Assembly (NCBI RefSeq): GCF_023343835.1
Contig: NC_064437.1
Location: 9,575,001-9,639,000, forward strand
Origin: Lagopus muta
Lineage: Eukaryota; Chordata; Aves; Galliformes; Phasianidae
Reading direction: 5' to 3'
DNA: 64,000 bases
A program made the position numbers and the translations under genes. The notes beneath the pieces were generated by a model. That model was not told where the DNA came from. It worked only from the letters and a program-made list of their open reading frames with translations, and did no database searches. How positions within the stretch are numbered: position 1 is the stretch's first letter; each line of letters starts with the position of its first letter. Of the stretch, positions 38,501-47,404 are shown piece by piece.

Positions 38501-41500
38501 CAAGTGAATTTTTTCATACTGGGCAAGATAACAAGACTTATGACTTCAATGCCTCACTCAGAATAGAGCATTTTACTACCCACAGCCTGTAATCAGGGAG
38601 AGGACATCGGTTAAGCAGCTAATTAGACGGTGCAGTGACTCCTTACCAAATTGGAACTGCACCCCTGTAACACAGAAATACTCTGGCAAGCTCTGACCAC
38701 ATACTGAGCCCACTCAGCTTGGAGGATTTGGAGACTTCATAGTCTGAGGCTACAAGGCTGCATGCAGTCATGCTGCAATTTAAAATGCAACTGTCAAGTC
38801 TATTTCAGCCTCCAGACATTGAAAGAACCAGCTTCCTGTCTGGATACTCAAACAGCTGATGAAAGGATAGTTTGCAGCTGCTATTTATTCACTTCTGTTT
38901 GAAATTGACCCCACTTACTTTATTGAACCTGGCGAACGGGTAGTCCTTTCCCTCCTCTGCTGCTCTCCTCCAGTGGTAGAACATAGCTCCATCTTTTCTT
39001 GCTGGGTTGGTGAAAGGCATCCACTTCCAAGGTCGGACTTTCTTCGACCCCAGCTTTGCTTTGACTGTTCGATAACCCTGAGTTGTATCACTTGGCAGCA
39101 GTGGAGGTGCATCCCTGTGGTGGAGACAAGCACCAGCTGAAGAGAAGCAGGAAGAAGCCCAGGACAAGCCAGAGCTCAGACTCACAGTGGGATTTCCCAC
39201 AATATCTAGGGTGGGAAAACCTGAATTTCAATTTTATTCCAGGATTTGCGCTTCCCAAACTGCAATGCTAATATGCTCAGCTCTTCCATGATGCTTCAGT
39301 GCTGGTCATACAGCAGCACCTAACCCTAAATTGCTCTAAGCCAACTCTAGTGCTGACATAAGCTAAAGCACAGCTCACAACTTCTAAGGTAAAAAGGATG
39401 CGGAGATGATTACATACTGCCAGAGAAACAATTCTCATTGCATAAGCTGAAAGTTGCATGCATCAGAGAACAGAATGCACTGCATGGATAATTGTGAACA
39501 CAATCACCTGGAAAGCAAACTATGCAAGAACCCTCTGAGGCAAGGGCACAACCCAGAGCAAGCCAAATACAGGATGCAGCAGTACTCTCTTTGCAAAAGT
39601 AAAAGCAGGTGCTATTCCCAGCCACAAAAGAAGAGCATTAGATAAAGAGAGGTAATAACACTGCATTGGTTGCACTGGCCTACTGCACATGGACCTAACT
39701 CACTCCATACACAAAGCAAACCCCTCACATTTAGAAAAGAGGCAAGGCACTGCCCAGGGAAGTCCAAGAGAGGGGCATGCAAGTGGGCCAAGCACAATGG
39801 GCAATGACTCTGCAAGGCAAGACTGCAGACGCACGCAGATTCTGCCCTGCCACCAAAAGCCCAGGCTGCAACCTGTACAGATGAACTCAAGCTCTTACTT
39901 TTTGTCAGAGTAGAGGAGTGCATAAACTTCTCTGTGCATTCCTTCTGGCCTCTTAAACGTCAACGTCTCTGAAGATTTCTTGGATTTTTTCTGAAACAAA
40001 ATATTTGAATTTTAGTTTCAGACATGGCAAAATCCCCAAAGGAACATATAAAACTACAAGAGCTGGAGCTCTGTTACGTTCTTCATTTCTATCTGTTTGT
40101 AGACACCTTGAATTTCTCCAGAAAACTGCCAGTTCCTGTGGAAGACACTGACAACAAAGCACGCCTGCTTTCAGTGATAGCACTCACTGCTGCTCAGACA
40201 CCTGCTTCTGAAAACACTTTGATCTGCTGACCTTACAGCAGCCCCACATCAAAACTAACAGAAGAATCACTTGTACAAGTAAACCCTCACTCCTGTCTCA
40301 AGTGTCATATTCGCACAGTAAAGCTGCTGTTGGCTTTTTGTTTTTTCCCCATGTACTATCCTCATGTTGAGAATTCAGGACAGGCAAATCAATCTAGCCC
40401 TTAAAAAGCTTGTCAGAGCTGATGGTTTCTAAGACATAATCCATCTTCTACTACCTACACAATTTTATGAAGAAGTAACATTAAGTACTGCATTATCAAG
40501 GTACACTTTGAGTGAGCCAAGTTTACTGAGTAGCCCGAAACATTTGGTCTTTTTAATTACTTACCATGTCACTACTTTTAATAGTGCTTACCACAGCACT
40601 ACCTCTCTTAAATAAGAATATTTTGTGACAGTAAAAGTAACTCCATAACATAACTGCATTGAACACAGTCAATTCTAATAAGAAAATTCAAAATCCCATT
40701 TAAAAAAAAAAAAAAAAAAAAAAAAGCTATTATCTTGAACTACAGCTCCTATCCATACAACTTCATTACACACGTTCATTATATTAGTACATTTTTACTC
40801 CTAATCAAATATCTTTCTCTGTGCTTGTCAATCACTTTGCATAGGAGCAATGTAAGGCCAGCCAGGGCAGTTCCCCACGGGTCACCATGTGACCTATTTG
40901 AATACTGGCTTCCAAAATTCCCCCAGCGTTTCCAGATTTATTAAAAGTTAATGTCAGCAAGTCAGAGATCACCTCAGCCAGCTCTTTTAGGACCTGAGAA
41001 CAAATTACCTGGTCCTGTTGATTTAAATGTTTTTTATGCCCAGTAATTTTTCTAAAGCATTCTCAGTCACTAATGGACTGGAAAGTACTTCATCGTTCTC
41101 CTGTTATTTAAAGACATCAATCTGAATCTTTTCTAGTTGAGAACAGAACTATTTCCTGAGCAAGTGCTGCACGGTTATTACTGATGCTTATCTCTCTCTG
41201 TGATAATGGATTATGCCTTTGGAATGATTTCATTTTTGTACTGTATAGAAATTCCAAATGCTTCGCTCCCAGCTGCACACAGCCTCCACCACTCCTTCCA
41301 AAACCTCCCACTTTCCTTCCCTTTCCTCTCTCTTTCCATTAGACAGCCAAATTTGACAAGAACCCCATTTTGTCTTCCACTCCAAAGGAGACAGATATTC
41401 TCAGTACTCCTTCCACTCTCTGCTAGCCAAAAAACAAGTGCATCTCAACCAAAGAGCTCACAACTCTGTGCACTCAGCAGCACAACATCACAGGCTGAAT

Positions 41501-42608
41501 CCAATCAGTGAATTGCTTTCTGGACACACTTTACCATAACAAATGATTATCAGGGATTGTAACACTTCAACCTTCTAATTAGGGAGAGTAATCAGTTTTC
41601 CATTAGCCCAATTATAAACTATGTGCTCTATTCCCAGCAAGGCAGTCACAGAATCACTTCAGAGCTAAACATTCCAGTGGAAGCAAGCAAAGACAGTAAG
41701 GAAGGGAGATGGGGGCGTTTTTCGTTTTGTTGTGGCTGTTCTTTTCATCCAGTACACAGGCTTTACTTCAAATGAGGCCATCTCTGCTACATACAGATCC
41801 CTGGGGATTTCATATCCCCTGCACCATTTTCCAAGCACCTCCACATCCCAATATTAGCTGTGAATTGATCTTCCCAACACCTTGCAAAGCACGGAACAGT
41901 AAGATCTTGCCTGAATTTAAAACACAAAAGGCAACAGCACCCAATAGAATATTACCACAGAGAATGCAGCATACTTTCTTAACTATTTCCCAGCTTGCCC
42001 ACATTCCCACAGGCAACACTTCCCAGTTGTCCCAAAGACGAGGCACACAGCTCACCCACATGCAGCCTGCTTGTTCAGTTTGAGAGTATTTATCATTTAA
42101 ACAGGTCAGACAATGTCTCTGTCTTCTCAAGCAGAGCTGCTTTGTATTACTTACATATGTTTGGGGACTAGATGCTAAACATCTTTTTCTCTTCCCCCCA
42201 CAAGAGAATTTCGGAGACAGTCGAAAACATCCTGAGTCCAGGCCTAACTCACAAGAACACTCTCTGCACAGCTACAGCTTAAATATTGCCCCAAATGCTA
42301 CAGCACCAGTAACTAAGAACTACAGGAACCCAGGAACAGAGCCCTGCAGGCATGTCTAGGTACACCACAGGAATCTGAAAATAAACACGCTATGACAGGA
42401 ACGCGCTTTACTCCATCTTTTCTCAAATATCCACCCCAGAGACCACACAGTAGGTCCATCAGAACCCAGGAAACAAAGCAGCAGCCATTTAGCTGTGGCA
42501 GTTCACCTTATCTGAGTTGATGATATCCTTCTTGTTGATGGTGCCTGTGTTCTCAGACTCCACACCCCCCAGCTCCAGGATGTCCCGCACATCTGCACCC
42601 GTTGCCAT
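17256..42608 (-). CDS. DMAP1: DMAP1, DNA methyltransferase 1-associated protein 1 (nine coding exons; last exon not found)
   Basis: DMAP1 is a nuclear SANT-domain protein, a subunit of the TIP60/NuA4 acetyltransferase and SRCAP complexes, and a partner of DNMT1. The coding exons in order are 42507-42608, 39899-39990, 38919-39114, 34453-34611, 33367-33534, 31872-32057, 28546-28617, 19125-19197 and 17256-17539. All have GT..AG borders, consistent phases, and a total of 444 codons. The start context ATGGCAACGGG gives MATGADVRDILELGG, as in mammals. The SANT-like domain spans about residues 149-204 (DAWTKAETDHLFDLARRFDL), a charged coiled-coil segment about 225-290, and the DMAP1-specific C-terminal region about 303-440. 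Human DMAP1 (467 aa) ends with a further roughly 19 residues, basic and serine-rich, that could not be located. At about 26 kb, the gene is longer than its roughly 8-kb human counterpart, mainly through a 9.3-kb intron. Confidence 0.96.
17672..17696. repeat. 25-bp direct repeat, copy 2
   Basis: This copy is identical to 16837-16861 and 835 bases away. It lies in the intron just upstream (in the DMAP1 sense) of exon 10. On the DMAP1 sense strand it contains ATGATGA, resembling a box C, but no matching box D and terminal stem could be built around either copy. Confidence 0.85.
17696..19124 (-). other. DMAP1: DMAP1 intron 8
   Basis: This 1.6-kb intron contains A-rich tracts (about 18110-18155 and 18285-18300) and G/C-rich sequence at about 18380-18540. 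Poly-purine and poly-T runs (18898-18923 and 18962-18982) sit at its 5' (right-hand) end. No exon-like frame is recognised. Confidence 0.7.
18898..18982. repeat. Poly(A)/poly(T) low-complexity tract
   Basis: An A-run interrupted by G (18898-18923) is followed within 40 bases by 21 consecutive T (18962-18982). It may be the remnant of retroposon tails in opposite orientation, or simple slippage. Confidence 0.8.
19125..19197 (-). CDS. DMAP1: DMAP1 coding exon 8
   Basis: It encodes residues 326-349, MKLPSSVGQKKIKALEQMLM then ELGV, plus one base of the next codon, in 73 bases. The acceptor is TTTGTGTTCCAG and the donor TAG|GTGAGT. It follows an unusually long 9.3-kb intron. Confidence 0.96.
19435..19760. 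promoter_or_regulatory. Putative conserved non-coding element in the DMAP1 intron
   Basis: This is unique sequence with CTGAATTAACAAC, CACAGTGGCTAATGTGC, CCTGATTAGACTC and CGGAAGTG (ETS-like). No frame is supported. It is an enhancer candidate on composition alone. Confidence 0.33.
20945..21170. promoter_or_regulatory. Putative conserved non-coding element in the DMAP1 intron
   Basis: This AT-rich unique block has ATTTTAATTTTACC, CATCATTAAG, GACTAATATC and GATAATCTGTTAGCC. Its edges against ordinary intron are fairly clear. Conservation is not tested. Confidence 0.35.
21700..22210. promoter_or_regulatory. Putative conserved non-coding element block in the DMAP1 intron
   Basis: The segment includes CTTATAATTACACC near 21735, GCTAATTCACACTAATGACC near 22009, GCAAATTAATTGC near 22041 and CATTAAATGAAC near 22068. 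A G/C-richer patch at about 21870-21950 may divide it. It is one of the most enhancer-like stretches outside the ERI3 intron. Confidence 0.38.
23820..24370. promoter_or_regulatory. Putative conserved non-coding element block in the DMAP1 intron
   Basis: Two AT-rich patches occur here: about 23860-23990 (with GCATTTAATTAGG and GCCCTAATTAAAGG) and about 24290-24370 (with AAATTATTAATTGC and AAGTAATTAAATTT). The sequence is unique and has no frame. Confidence 0.38.
27481..27590. repeat. G/T-rich low-complexity tract
   Basis: This is almost entirely runs of T and G on the + strand, with G8 and T-runs up to 10. It lies in the long DMAP1 intron. Confidence 0.85.
28546..28617 (-). CDS. DMAP1: DMAP1 coding exon 7
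   Basis: A small exon of exactly 24 codons encodes residues 302-325, AVPETAGIKFPDFKSAGVTL then RSQR. It matches the start of the DMAP1-specific C-terminal domain. The acceptor is TCTCTTTCAG and the donor AGG|GTAGGC. Confidence 0.96.
30908..31400 (-). mobile_element. CR1 LINE fragment (3' part of reverse transcriptase and 3' UTR)
   Basis: On the - strand this reads toward a CR1-type 3' end (TTCCTGCCATTCTGTGATA). It encodes a degenerate C-terminal reverse-transcriptase segment containing DTLERVQQRAAKMINGAEHL and LCYEERLRKL. It is 5'-truncated, like nearly all avian CR1 copies, and lies in the intron between DMAP1 exons 6 and 7. Confidence 0.85.
31872..32057 (-). CDS. DMAP1: DMAP1 coding exon 6 (coiled coil)
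   Basis: It encodes residues 240-301, opening VAEEEYLIQELRKIETRKKE. The exon is dominated by Lys, Arg and Glu and is expected to form a long helix or coiled coil, ending in KAPKKKLPQKKETEKP, a probable nuclear localisation region. It is exactly 62 codons with clean splice sites. Confidence 0.97.
32748..32872 (-). mobile_element. CR1 LINE 3'-end fragment
   Basis: Its + strand begins CACAGAACAGTAAGGGTTGG and continues AAGGGACCTCTGGAGAC, the reverse complement of the CR1 3' terminus. It stops where a second CR1 copy begins. Confidence 0.8.
32873..33190 (-). mobile_element. CR1 LINE 3'-end fragment (second, adjacent copy)
   Basis: A fresh CR1 3' end (ATCACAGAATTGTAGGGGTT, then GGAAGGGACCTCCAGAG) begins directly after the previous fragment in the same orientation. 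It runs about 300 bases with typical CR1 3' UTR phrases. The pair is a tandem, or one copy has inserted into the other. Confidence 0.82.
33367..33534 (-). CDS. DMAP1: DMAP1 coding exon 5 (SANT domain end)
   Basis: It encodes residues 184-239: KRSVEDLKERYYHICAKLAN closes the SANT-like fold, then GTDLKIPVFDAGHERRRKEQ and LERLYNRTPEQ begin the charged helical region. It is exactly 56 codons, with acceptor TCTTCCTCAG and donor CAG|GTAATG. Confidence 0.97.
34453..34611 (-). CDS. DMAP1: DMAP1 coding exon 4 (SANT domain, first part)
   Basis: It encodes residues 131-183, starting TVQVPVYSEQEYQMYLHDD and containing the SANT core WTKAETDHLFDLARRFDLRF followed by VVIHDRYDHQQFK. It is exactly 53 codons, phase 0 at both ends, with acceptor CTGCTTAG and donor AAG|GTGAGT. 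Confidence 0.97.
36230..36750 (+). mobile_element. Probable old, diverged LINE (CR1-like) fragment
   Basis: Phrases such as GTCTGGAATACCAACTACAG, GAGAGGAGCAACAAGGATGA, and GGAACAGCTTCCCAAGCAAG with AGGGACTGGATGG occur in the order and spacing of the CR1 reverse-transcriptase end and 3' UTR on the + strand, with heavy divergence. An A-rich insertion is at about 36487-36560. The family assignment is tentative. Confidence 0.45.
38919..39114 (-). CDS. DMAP1: DMAP1 coding exon 3
   Basis: It completes Lys65 and encodes residues 66-130, including DAPPLLPSDTTQGYRTVKAK and the highly conserved KVRPWKWMPFTNPARKDGA segment, ending YPFARFNK. It is 196 bases, with acceptor CCACCACAG|GG and donor AAA|GTAAGT. 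Confidence 0.97.
39899..39990 (-). CDS. DMAP1: DMAP1 coding exon 2
   Basis: It encodes residues 35-64 plus two bases of the next Lys codon: KKSKKSSETLTFKRPEG, then MHREVYALLYSDK. The acceptor is TTTGTTTCAG and the donor AAAAA|GTAAGA. The lysine-rich start follows the exon 1 end exactly as in mammalian DMAP1. Confidence 0.96.
40702..40725. repeat. Poly(A) tract, 24 bases
   Basis: An uninterrupted A-run lies in the intron between DMAP1 coding exons 1 and 2. No retroposon body is recognised next to it. Confidence 0.9.
42507..42608 (-). CDS. DMAP1: DMAP1 coding exon 1
   Basis: It encodes residues 1-34, from MATGADVRDILELGG to IINSDK, exactly 102 bases in phase 0. The ATG is at 42608 and the donor reads AAG|GTGAAC. 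The start is chosen by its match to the mammalian N-terminus. Confidence 0.95.
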
Positions 42609-42715
42609 CTCGCTGCCTGCCTGCTGCCTTTGCCCACCACCGTCCTGTCCAGCTCCAGGGAGGGGGAGAGCAAAGAGCTGGAGTCACTGTGCAGCTCCTG
42701 GTGGTGGCACATCCA
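42609..42715 (-). other. DMAP1: DMAP1 5' UTR part of the first coding exon
   Basis: Upstream of the ATG the sequence continues without a good start until a clean acceptor, TGTGTTTTTCAG, at 42716 and above. This suggests a spliced non-coding first exon in the CpG island at about 43,100-43,400. The splice is inferred from motif quality only. Confidence 0.5.
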
Positions 42716-42717
42716 CT

Positions 42718-43050
42718 GAAAAACACACATGTGCATATATGTACTGAGCTGCACGATGCAAGTACACATATACAGATACACACACCCTCATATAGGTACA
42801 CAGACATGCAAACATATACATACACACATTTAAGCATATGCACACACATATATACACACATTTATACATACACACAGACCTAAGTGCATGCACACACACC
42901 TACACACGCATACGGAACACACAGACACGCTCATATAGATACATGCACATGCAAACATCACATACACACACACAGACCCAAGTGCACGCACACGCACGCC
43001 TATACACACGTACCCACACACACACTACACTCACACGTACCCCCACACAC
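42718..43050. repeat. CA-rich microsatellite/minisatellite
   Basis: An irregular tract of CACA, TACACA and CATATA units fills the first DMAP1 intron between the 5' UTR exon and the CpG island. It keeps frames open on both strands, giving misleading Thr/His-rich and Cys/Val-rich translations. Confidence 0.88.
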
Positions 43051-43560
43051 AGCCACCTCCCGCCCCTTAGGCCCAACACCGGGCCCTCGCACCCCACCTC
43101 CCCCGAGACCCACGCACACCATCCCCGCGCCGGCTGAGGGCGCAGCGGGCTGCCGGGGTCGCGGAGAGCCGCGGAAGTTCCGCTTAGCCCCGCTTCTCGG
43201 ACCCCTCCCGCCCTCACCCGCTCCAGCTCCGCGGCCACCGGGACGGTGCAAGCAGCACACGGGCCCGGGCAGCACCACTTCCGGTCCCGCCACGCCGCGA
43301 CCGGAAGTGCCCGGAGCCTTTTGTGAACGCACCGCGAGGTTGAGGGGGAGGAGGAGGGCGGTGCGAGGAGGTTTTTCGATCGCGGGTTCGAGCCCCGCTC
43401 CCGCCAGGTGGCGTTCCCGGCTCGGATCTGCGGGCAGCGAGCTGTGCGCCCAGCTCGGCGGCCGCTCGGCGAGCTCCTTCCTTGTGGAACGCCCAGGATC
43501 GGGTGCTCAAAGCCAAGTATCGCTTCCCGGGGTCTTAGCAGCTCCGGGGCTTGCCTGGGC
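43051..43560 (-). promoter_or_regulatory. DMAP1: DMAP1 CpG-island promoter
   Basis: A roughly 500-base CpG-dense island lies directly upstream of the DMAP1 5' exons. It carries two ETS sites facing each other (ACTTCCGG at 43277-43284 and CCGGAAGTG at 43301-43309) and another GGAAGTTCC element near 43173. No TATA box is evident. This is the usual architecture of a housekeeping promoter; the start site is probably near 43,300. Confidence 0.7.
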
Positions 43561-43669
43561 ACACCTTTCCTCCAGCCGTGCTGCCAAGCTCGTGCTGCCA
43601 GGGCCGGTCCCACGTGGTGCTGCCAATGTGTCCCTCTGTGTTTGTCCTGGGTTGTCATACAGTGCTTTC

Positions 43670-43778
43670 TCATTTCTGAGGGACACGGTTAGCAGACACA
43701 ATGGGAGTGGGTTGGTGTTTGGACTGGATGACCTCAGTGGTCTTTTCCATCTTCAATAATTCTATGATCCTTCTTCAT
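43670..43778 (+). mobile_element. CR1 LINE 3'-end fragment
   Basis: The + strand shows GGACTGGATGACCTCAGTGG, then TCTTTTCCATC and AATTCTATGATCC, a CR1 3' terminus in sense orientation. The fragment is about 100 bases. Confidence 0.75.
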
Positions 43779-43899
43779 CCTTTGGCCCAGAGGTGGTTTC
43801 CACTATTCCCCTATTACAGAGAGAAATGAGGCTTCCCCAGCACTTTGTGCAGAGGAAGGCTGGCCCTGCCTCTGCCCTGCTTTCCCTGAAGAACTTGGT

Positions 43900-44690
43900 A
43901 CACAGAATCACTCAGAATGCCAGGGTTGGAAGGGACTTCAAGGATCATGAATCTCCAACCCCCCCACCACAGGCAGGGCCACCAACCTCCCCATTTAACA
44001 CTAGACCAGGCTGCCCAGGACCCCATCCAACCTGGCCTTGAACACCTCCAGGGATGGACAGGGCATCCACAACCTCTCTGGGCAGCTGTTCCAGCACCTC
44101 ACCACTCTGTCTGTAAAGAACTTTCCCAACATCCAACCTAAATCTTCTCTCCCTCAACTTAAAACCATTTTCCCTTGTCCTGCTGTTGTCTACCCTTTCA
44201 AAGAGTTGACTCTACTCCTGTTTGTAGGTTCTTTTTAGGTAATGAAAGGCTGCAACGAGATCACCCTGCAGCCTTCTTTTTTCCAGGCTGAACAAGCCCA
44301 GCTCCCTCAGCCTGTCTTTGCAGGGGAGGTGCTCCAGTCCCTTGATCATCTTTGTGGCCCTCCTCTGGACCATCTCCAACAGCTCTCTTTCTTATACTGC
44401 GGGCTCCAGACCTGGACACAGTACTCCAGATGGGGCCTCACAAGAGCACAGTAGAGGGGGACAATCACCAGTGGCTGCAGTGCAGCCTCTCTTTTAGCAC
44501 CTCGCTCACAGGTCGTCCATGCTTTGTTTGTGAAGCTGTACAACAGCACTTCTAGAAAACAAAACAAATTTTGATCTGCCCAGAGGCAGATGGCCATTTG
44601 GCATCCTTGAGCTATGATTTTAGCACCTGCTTTTCTGAGCGGGGGATTTCTGTTGTTTCTGAGGGGCAATGCTTCATCCAGGAGCTTTCA
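43900..44690 (-). mobile_element. CR1 LINE fragment, about 0.7-0.8 kb, with reverse-transcriptase C-terminus
   Basis: The + strand begins CACAGAATCACTCAGAATGC and GGTTGGAAGGGACTTC, the reverse complement of the CR1 3' end. The - strand then reads through the 3' UTR into a frame containing [20 protein letters not shown], the hallmark end of CR1 reverse transcriptase. It is 5'-truncated; the right edge, about 44,540-44,690, is approximate. Confidence 0.9.
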
Positions 44691-47404
44691 CAGTTAGCAA
44701 AGGGGCACAGCTGGAGATGTCAGTCACCTGAACACGCCTGGTCCCAGGGCAGGATGCTCTGCCCGCAGATGGCCACGAGGCAGGTTCATGACAGACGGCC
44801 CCATGCCAGAGGTGTGCGTGTCCCCCAGGCTGGCACCTGCGGAGGAGGACAAGTGCAAACATTGTGGCCATGGGGCGGGAGGAGGTTATCTGGGGCCCAG
44901 CAGTGGAAAAACTCTCGGTGTGTGACTAAGACACGATAGCGCCAGGTGTGGGTCCAGGCATGGTGAGCGAGCTGGGGAATTATCGCTTCCCCATGGATTC
45001 AGGTGCCTGAAGCCAAATGTTTCCTAAGGGTGCGGTGACAGCCACAGCCCCGCTATCACGGCGCCTGGCCCACCCCGTGGCCAAGCAGCGGGGATGTGGG
45101 GGCTGACTGCTGGATTTTCCCTGGTGCCTGGGACGGGACACAGCCCAGCACCCTACAGTGAGCGTCAGACGCCAGCCCTGAGTACATCCCTTGGTGGAAT
45201 CACCATACTTACATTCCCAGGGAGGCAAGATCCAACACCACCTTGCTGCCCCCAAAACCCCATCCCCAGAGTACCTGAGTAGCATTCCACCCACAGTACC
45301 CCCATCCTAGCTCCATCTCCTGCCATCTCCAAATCTACTACTCTTACCATGAAAGAGCCCCCAGCTCCAAGCCTGTCCCCCCCAGGGCCCCAGTCCTGCT
45401 GGCAGGTGCCTGCAAAGGGCCGGCCCCGCTGCAGCCATGACTCACCTCACTGCTGGGACCTGTTGTTCCATGCCTTGCTGCTTCCCTCCCTGCTGCCTCA
45501 GCTGCGCTCCAAATCTGTGGGTCTGCACCGTGAGGTCTGGAGGGGTCCCACCTGCTTTGCTGGAGCATTTTGGGTCCCTGTATGCCCTGCCAGGACACAG
45601 CAAAGTACTTTCTGGCTGGCCATGCCAAAGGGCATGGGTTGTTTGTCTCATCTGGCATGGAGTGTTTCTCAGTGTTTCTGAGGGTGTTTTCTCACTGCCT
45701 TCACAGCTTTGCAGGCAAGTTTACCTGGGCAGGGATCAGGCACCCTTCTCCAGCAATCAGCACACCTTGGCCCAGGCCACGGGGAGAGGCTGAGTCTCAT
45801 TAACAACAAATTAGGGGCAATTGCCATTTTCACTGCAGCCACTTCTGGCCCTGGTGAGGATCCTGGCCATGCCTCGGGTAGTTCTGCCTGGGATGGAATC
45901 CTCTGCCCTCAGCTCAATGCCAAGCAGCACTGTATGAGCTAGGCCCTGCTCCCGCCCCGATGATGAAAGGTGAAGAAGAACTGGTTTGTGCTCTGATCTC
46001 ACAGCCCAGCCTCAAAACAGCCGCGGACCGTCACCGCGGCTCCCAAGATGCTCGGGGAGAGGACAGCAGAGCCAGCCTTTCCAGTGGGACGGGATGGTTG
46101 GAGAAATTCATCGTTCCCCTGGAAATAAAAATAATAATCATAATAAAAACACAAAGCCAGAGATTACTTATACGCACACAAACACAGAGGCACGCACTCT
46201 CTCCCCATCTGGCTTTGCCAGCCTGACTCATCGCTAATTCAAACAGCCCACACCTTTCCCTCTCCCTCCATGTGACATTTCGAACGAGTGAAGGGGAAGA
46301 GGCAGCAGTCCCAGAAGTTTGCTGGAGCCATCCTGCTGGTGTCAGACCCCTATCTTTTGGTACAGGGTCCCAGAATTGGAGCACCCCAGGAGCCCATCAC
46401 AGCTCCCCTATGTCCCAGTGTGGTCAACCCACAAACACACCCCTCCAAAACTGGGGCAAGCCAAGTGCGGAGGCAGCTGTAGAAAGGATGAGTGACAACT
46501 CAGTGGGTTAGTAATGCCTGCTGATGGAGTCCCATATGCACAGGCAGGATGCAAAGTCCCAAACTGGCTGCCACCCTCCTGCCCAGGGCAAACCCAAGGG
46601 CTGCAGGCTGGGTACTGGCCCCAGGACAGCCATTCCCTGCTCTGCCATTCCCAACTTTCCTCCAGCTGAGCTCACCACAGCAGGAAATGGGAAGGAGCAG
46701 GCTCAGCCCAAACCCGCTCACAGCAGAACTCCATGCAATTTCCACCTGCAGGACATCAGAAGTCACCACTACAGGCAGGGCAATACTGGGGGCCAGGCAC
46801 CACGTGCTCCCAGCACAGCATCAGGCCTGGACAAGCCCCAGCTTTTGGAGGGCTGTATGCATGATGGGTAATCAGCCGTGGGAGGGAGGGATGGAGCCAG
46901 ACCTGCTTGCTGAGCTTGGGACCTGCCAGCATGCTGCTGCTGAGTCACCCCATTAATGCAGGGAAACCTCAGCACCTGAACCCAACAGCACACGGGGACA
47001 GGCGGCCACACGCAGCTCCTGGGGTGAGCACACAGCCAGTGCCACGCTCCTGCTGCAGGGGACAGCGGGACGGGGCACTCAGGGAAGGCAATAGGGCTGA
47101 CAAGGCTGCCGGGAGGGTTTCTGCTGCCGTTCCTCTCAGCTGTGACTCACCGTAGGACCGGTCACACCATCCCTGAGATGCAATTGCCCCATCTGCAGAT
47201 TAGGGAAACTGAGGCACGGGGAAGTGGGGTGACTCAAGAGCTGTTGCACAGGAGATGCCGCTTGGATGCCGAGGGTTGGGCGTTCCCCATCGATCCTCCG
47301 CAGCTAACTTAAGCAGAAATGAACATCGATGTAAATATTTACTGACAAGCAGCCCAGCCTCACCCACTCCTCTCAGAAGACAGCTTTAAAGTAAACTCTC
47401 CTGG
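44690..47404. other. Spacer between the DMAP1 promoter and the KLF17 3' end, with AP-1/NF-E2 motifs
   Basis: No exon is recognised. The interval contains five exact TGACTCA/TGAGTCA heptamers: 45438-45444, 46224-46230, 46941-46947, 47143-47149 and 47230-47236. An AT-rich patch is at about 46115-46160. The rest is G/C-rich unique sequence. Confidence 0.6.

Noticed and set aside
42884..43759. 291-codon + strand and 257-codon - strand frames over the CA tract and CpG island
   Set aside because: They are products of the CA-rich microsatellite fused to CpG-island sequence: Thr/His repeats on one strand, Cys/Val on the other.
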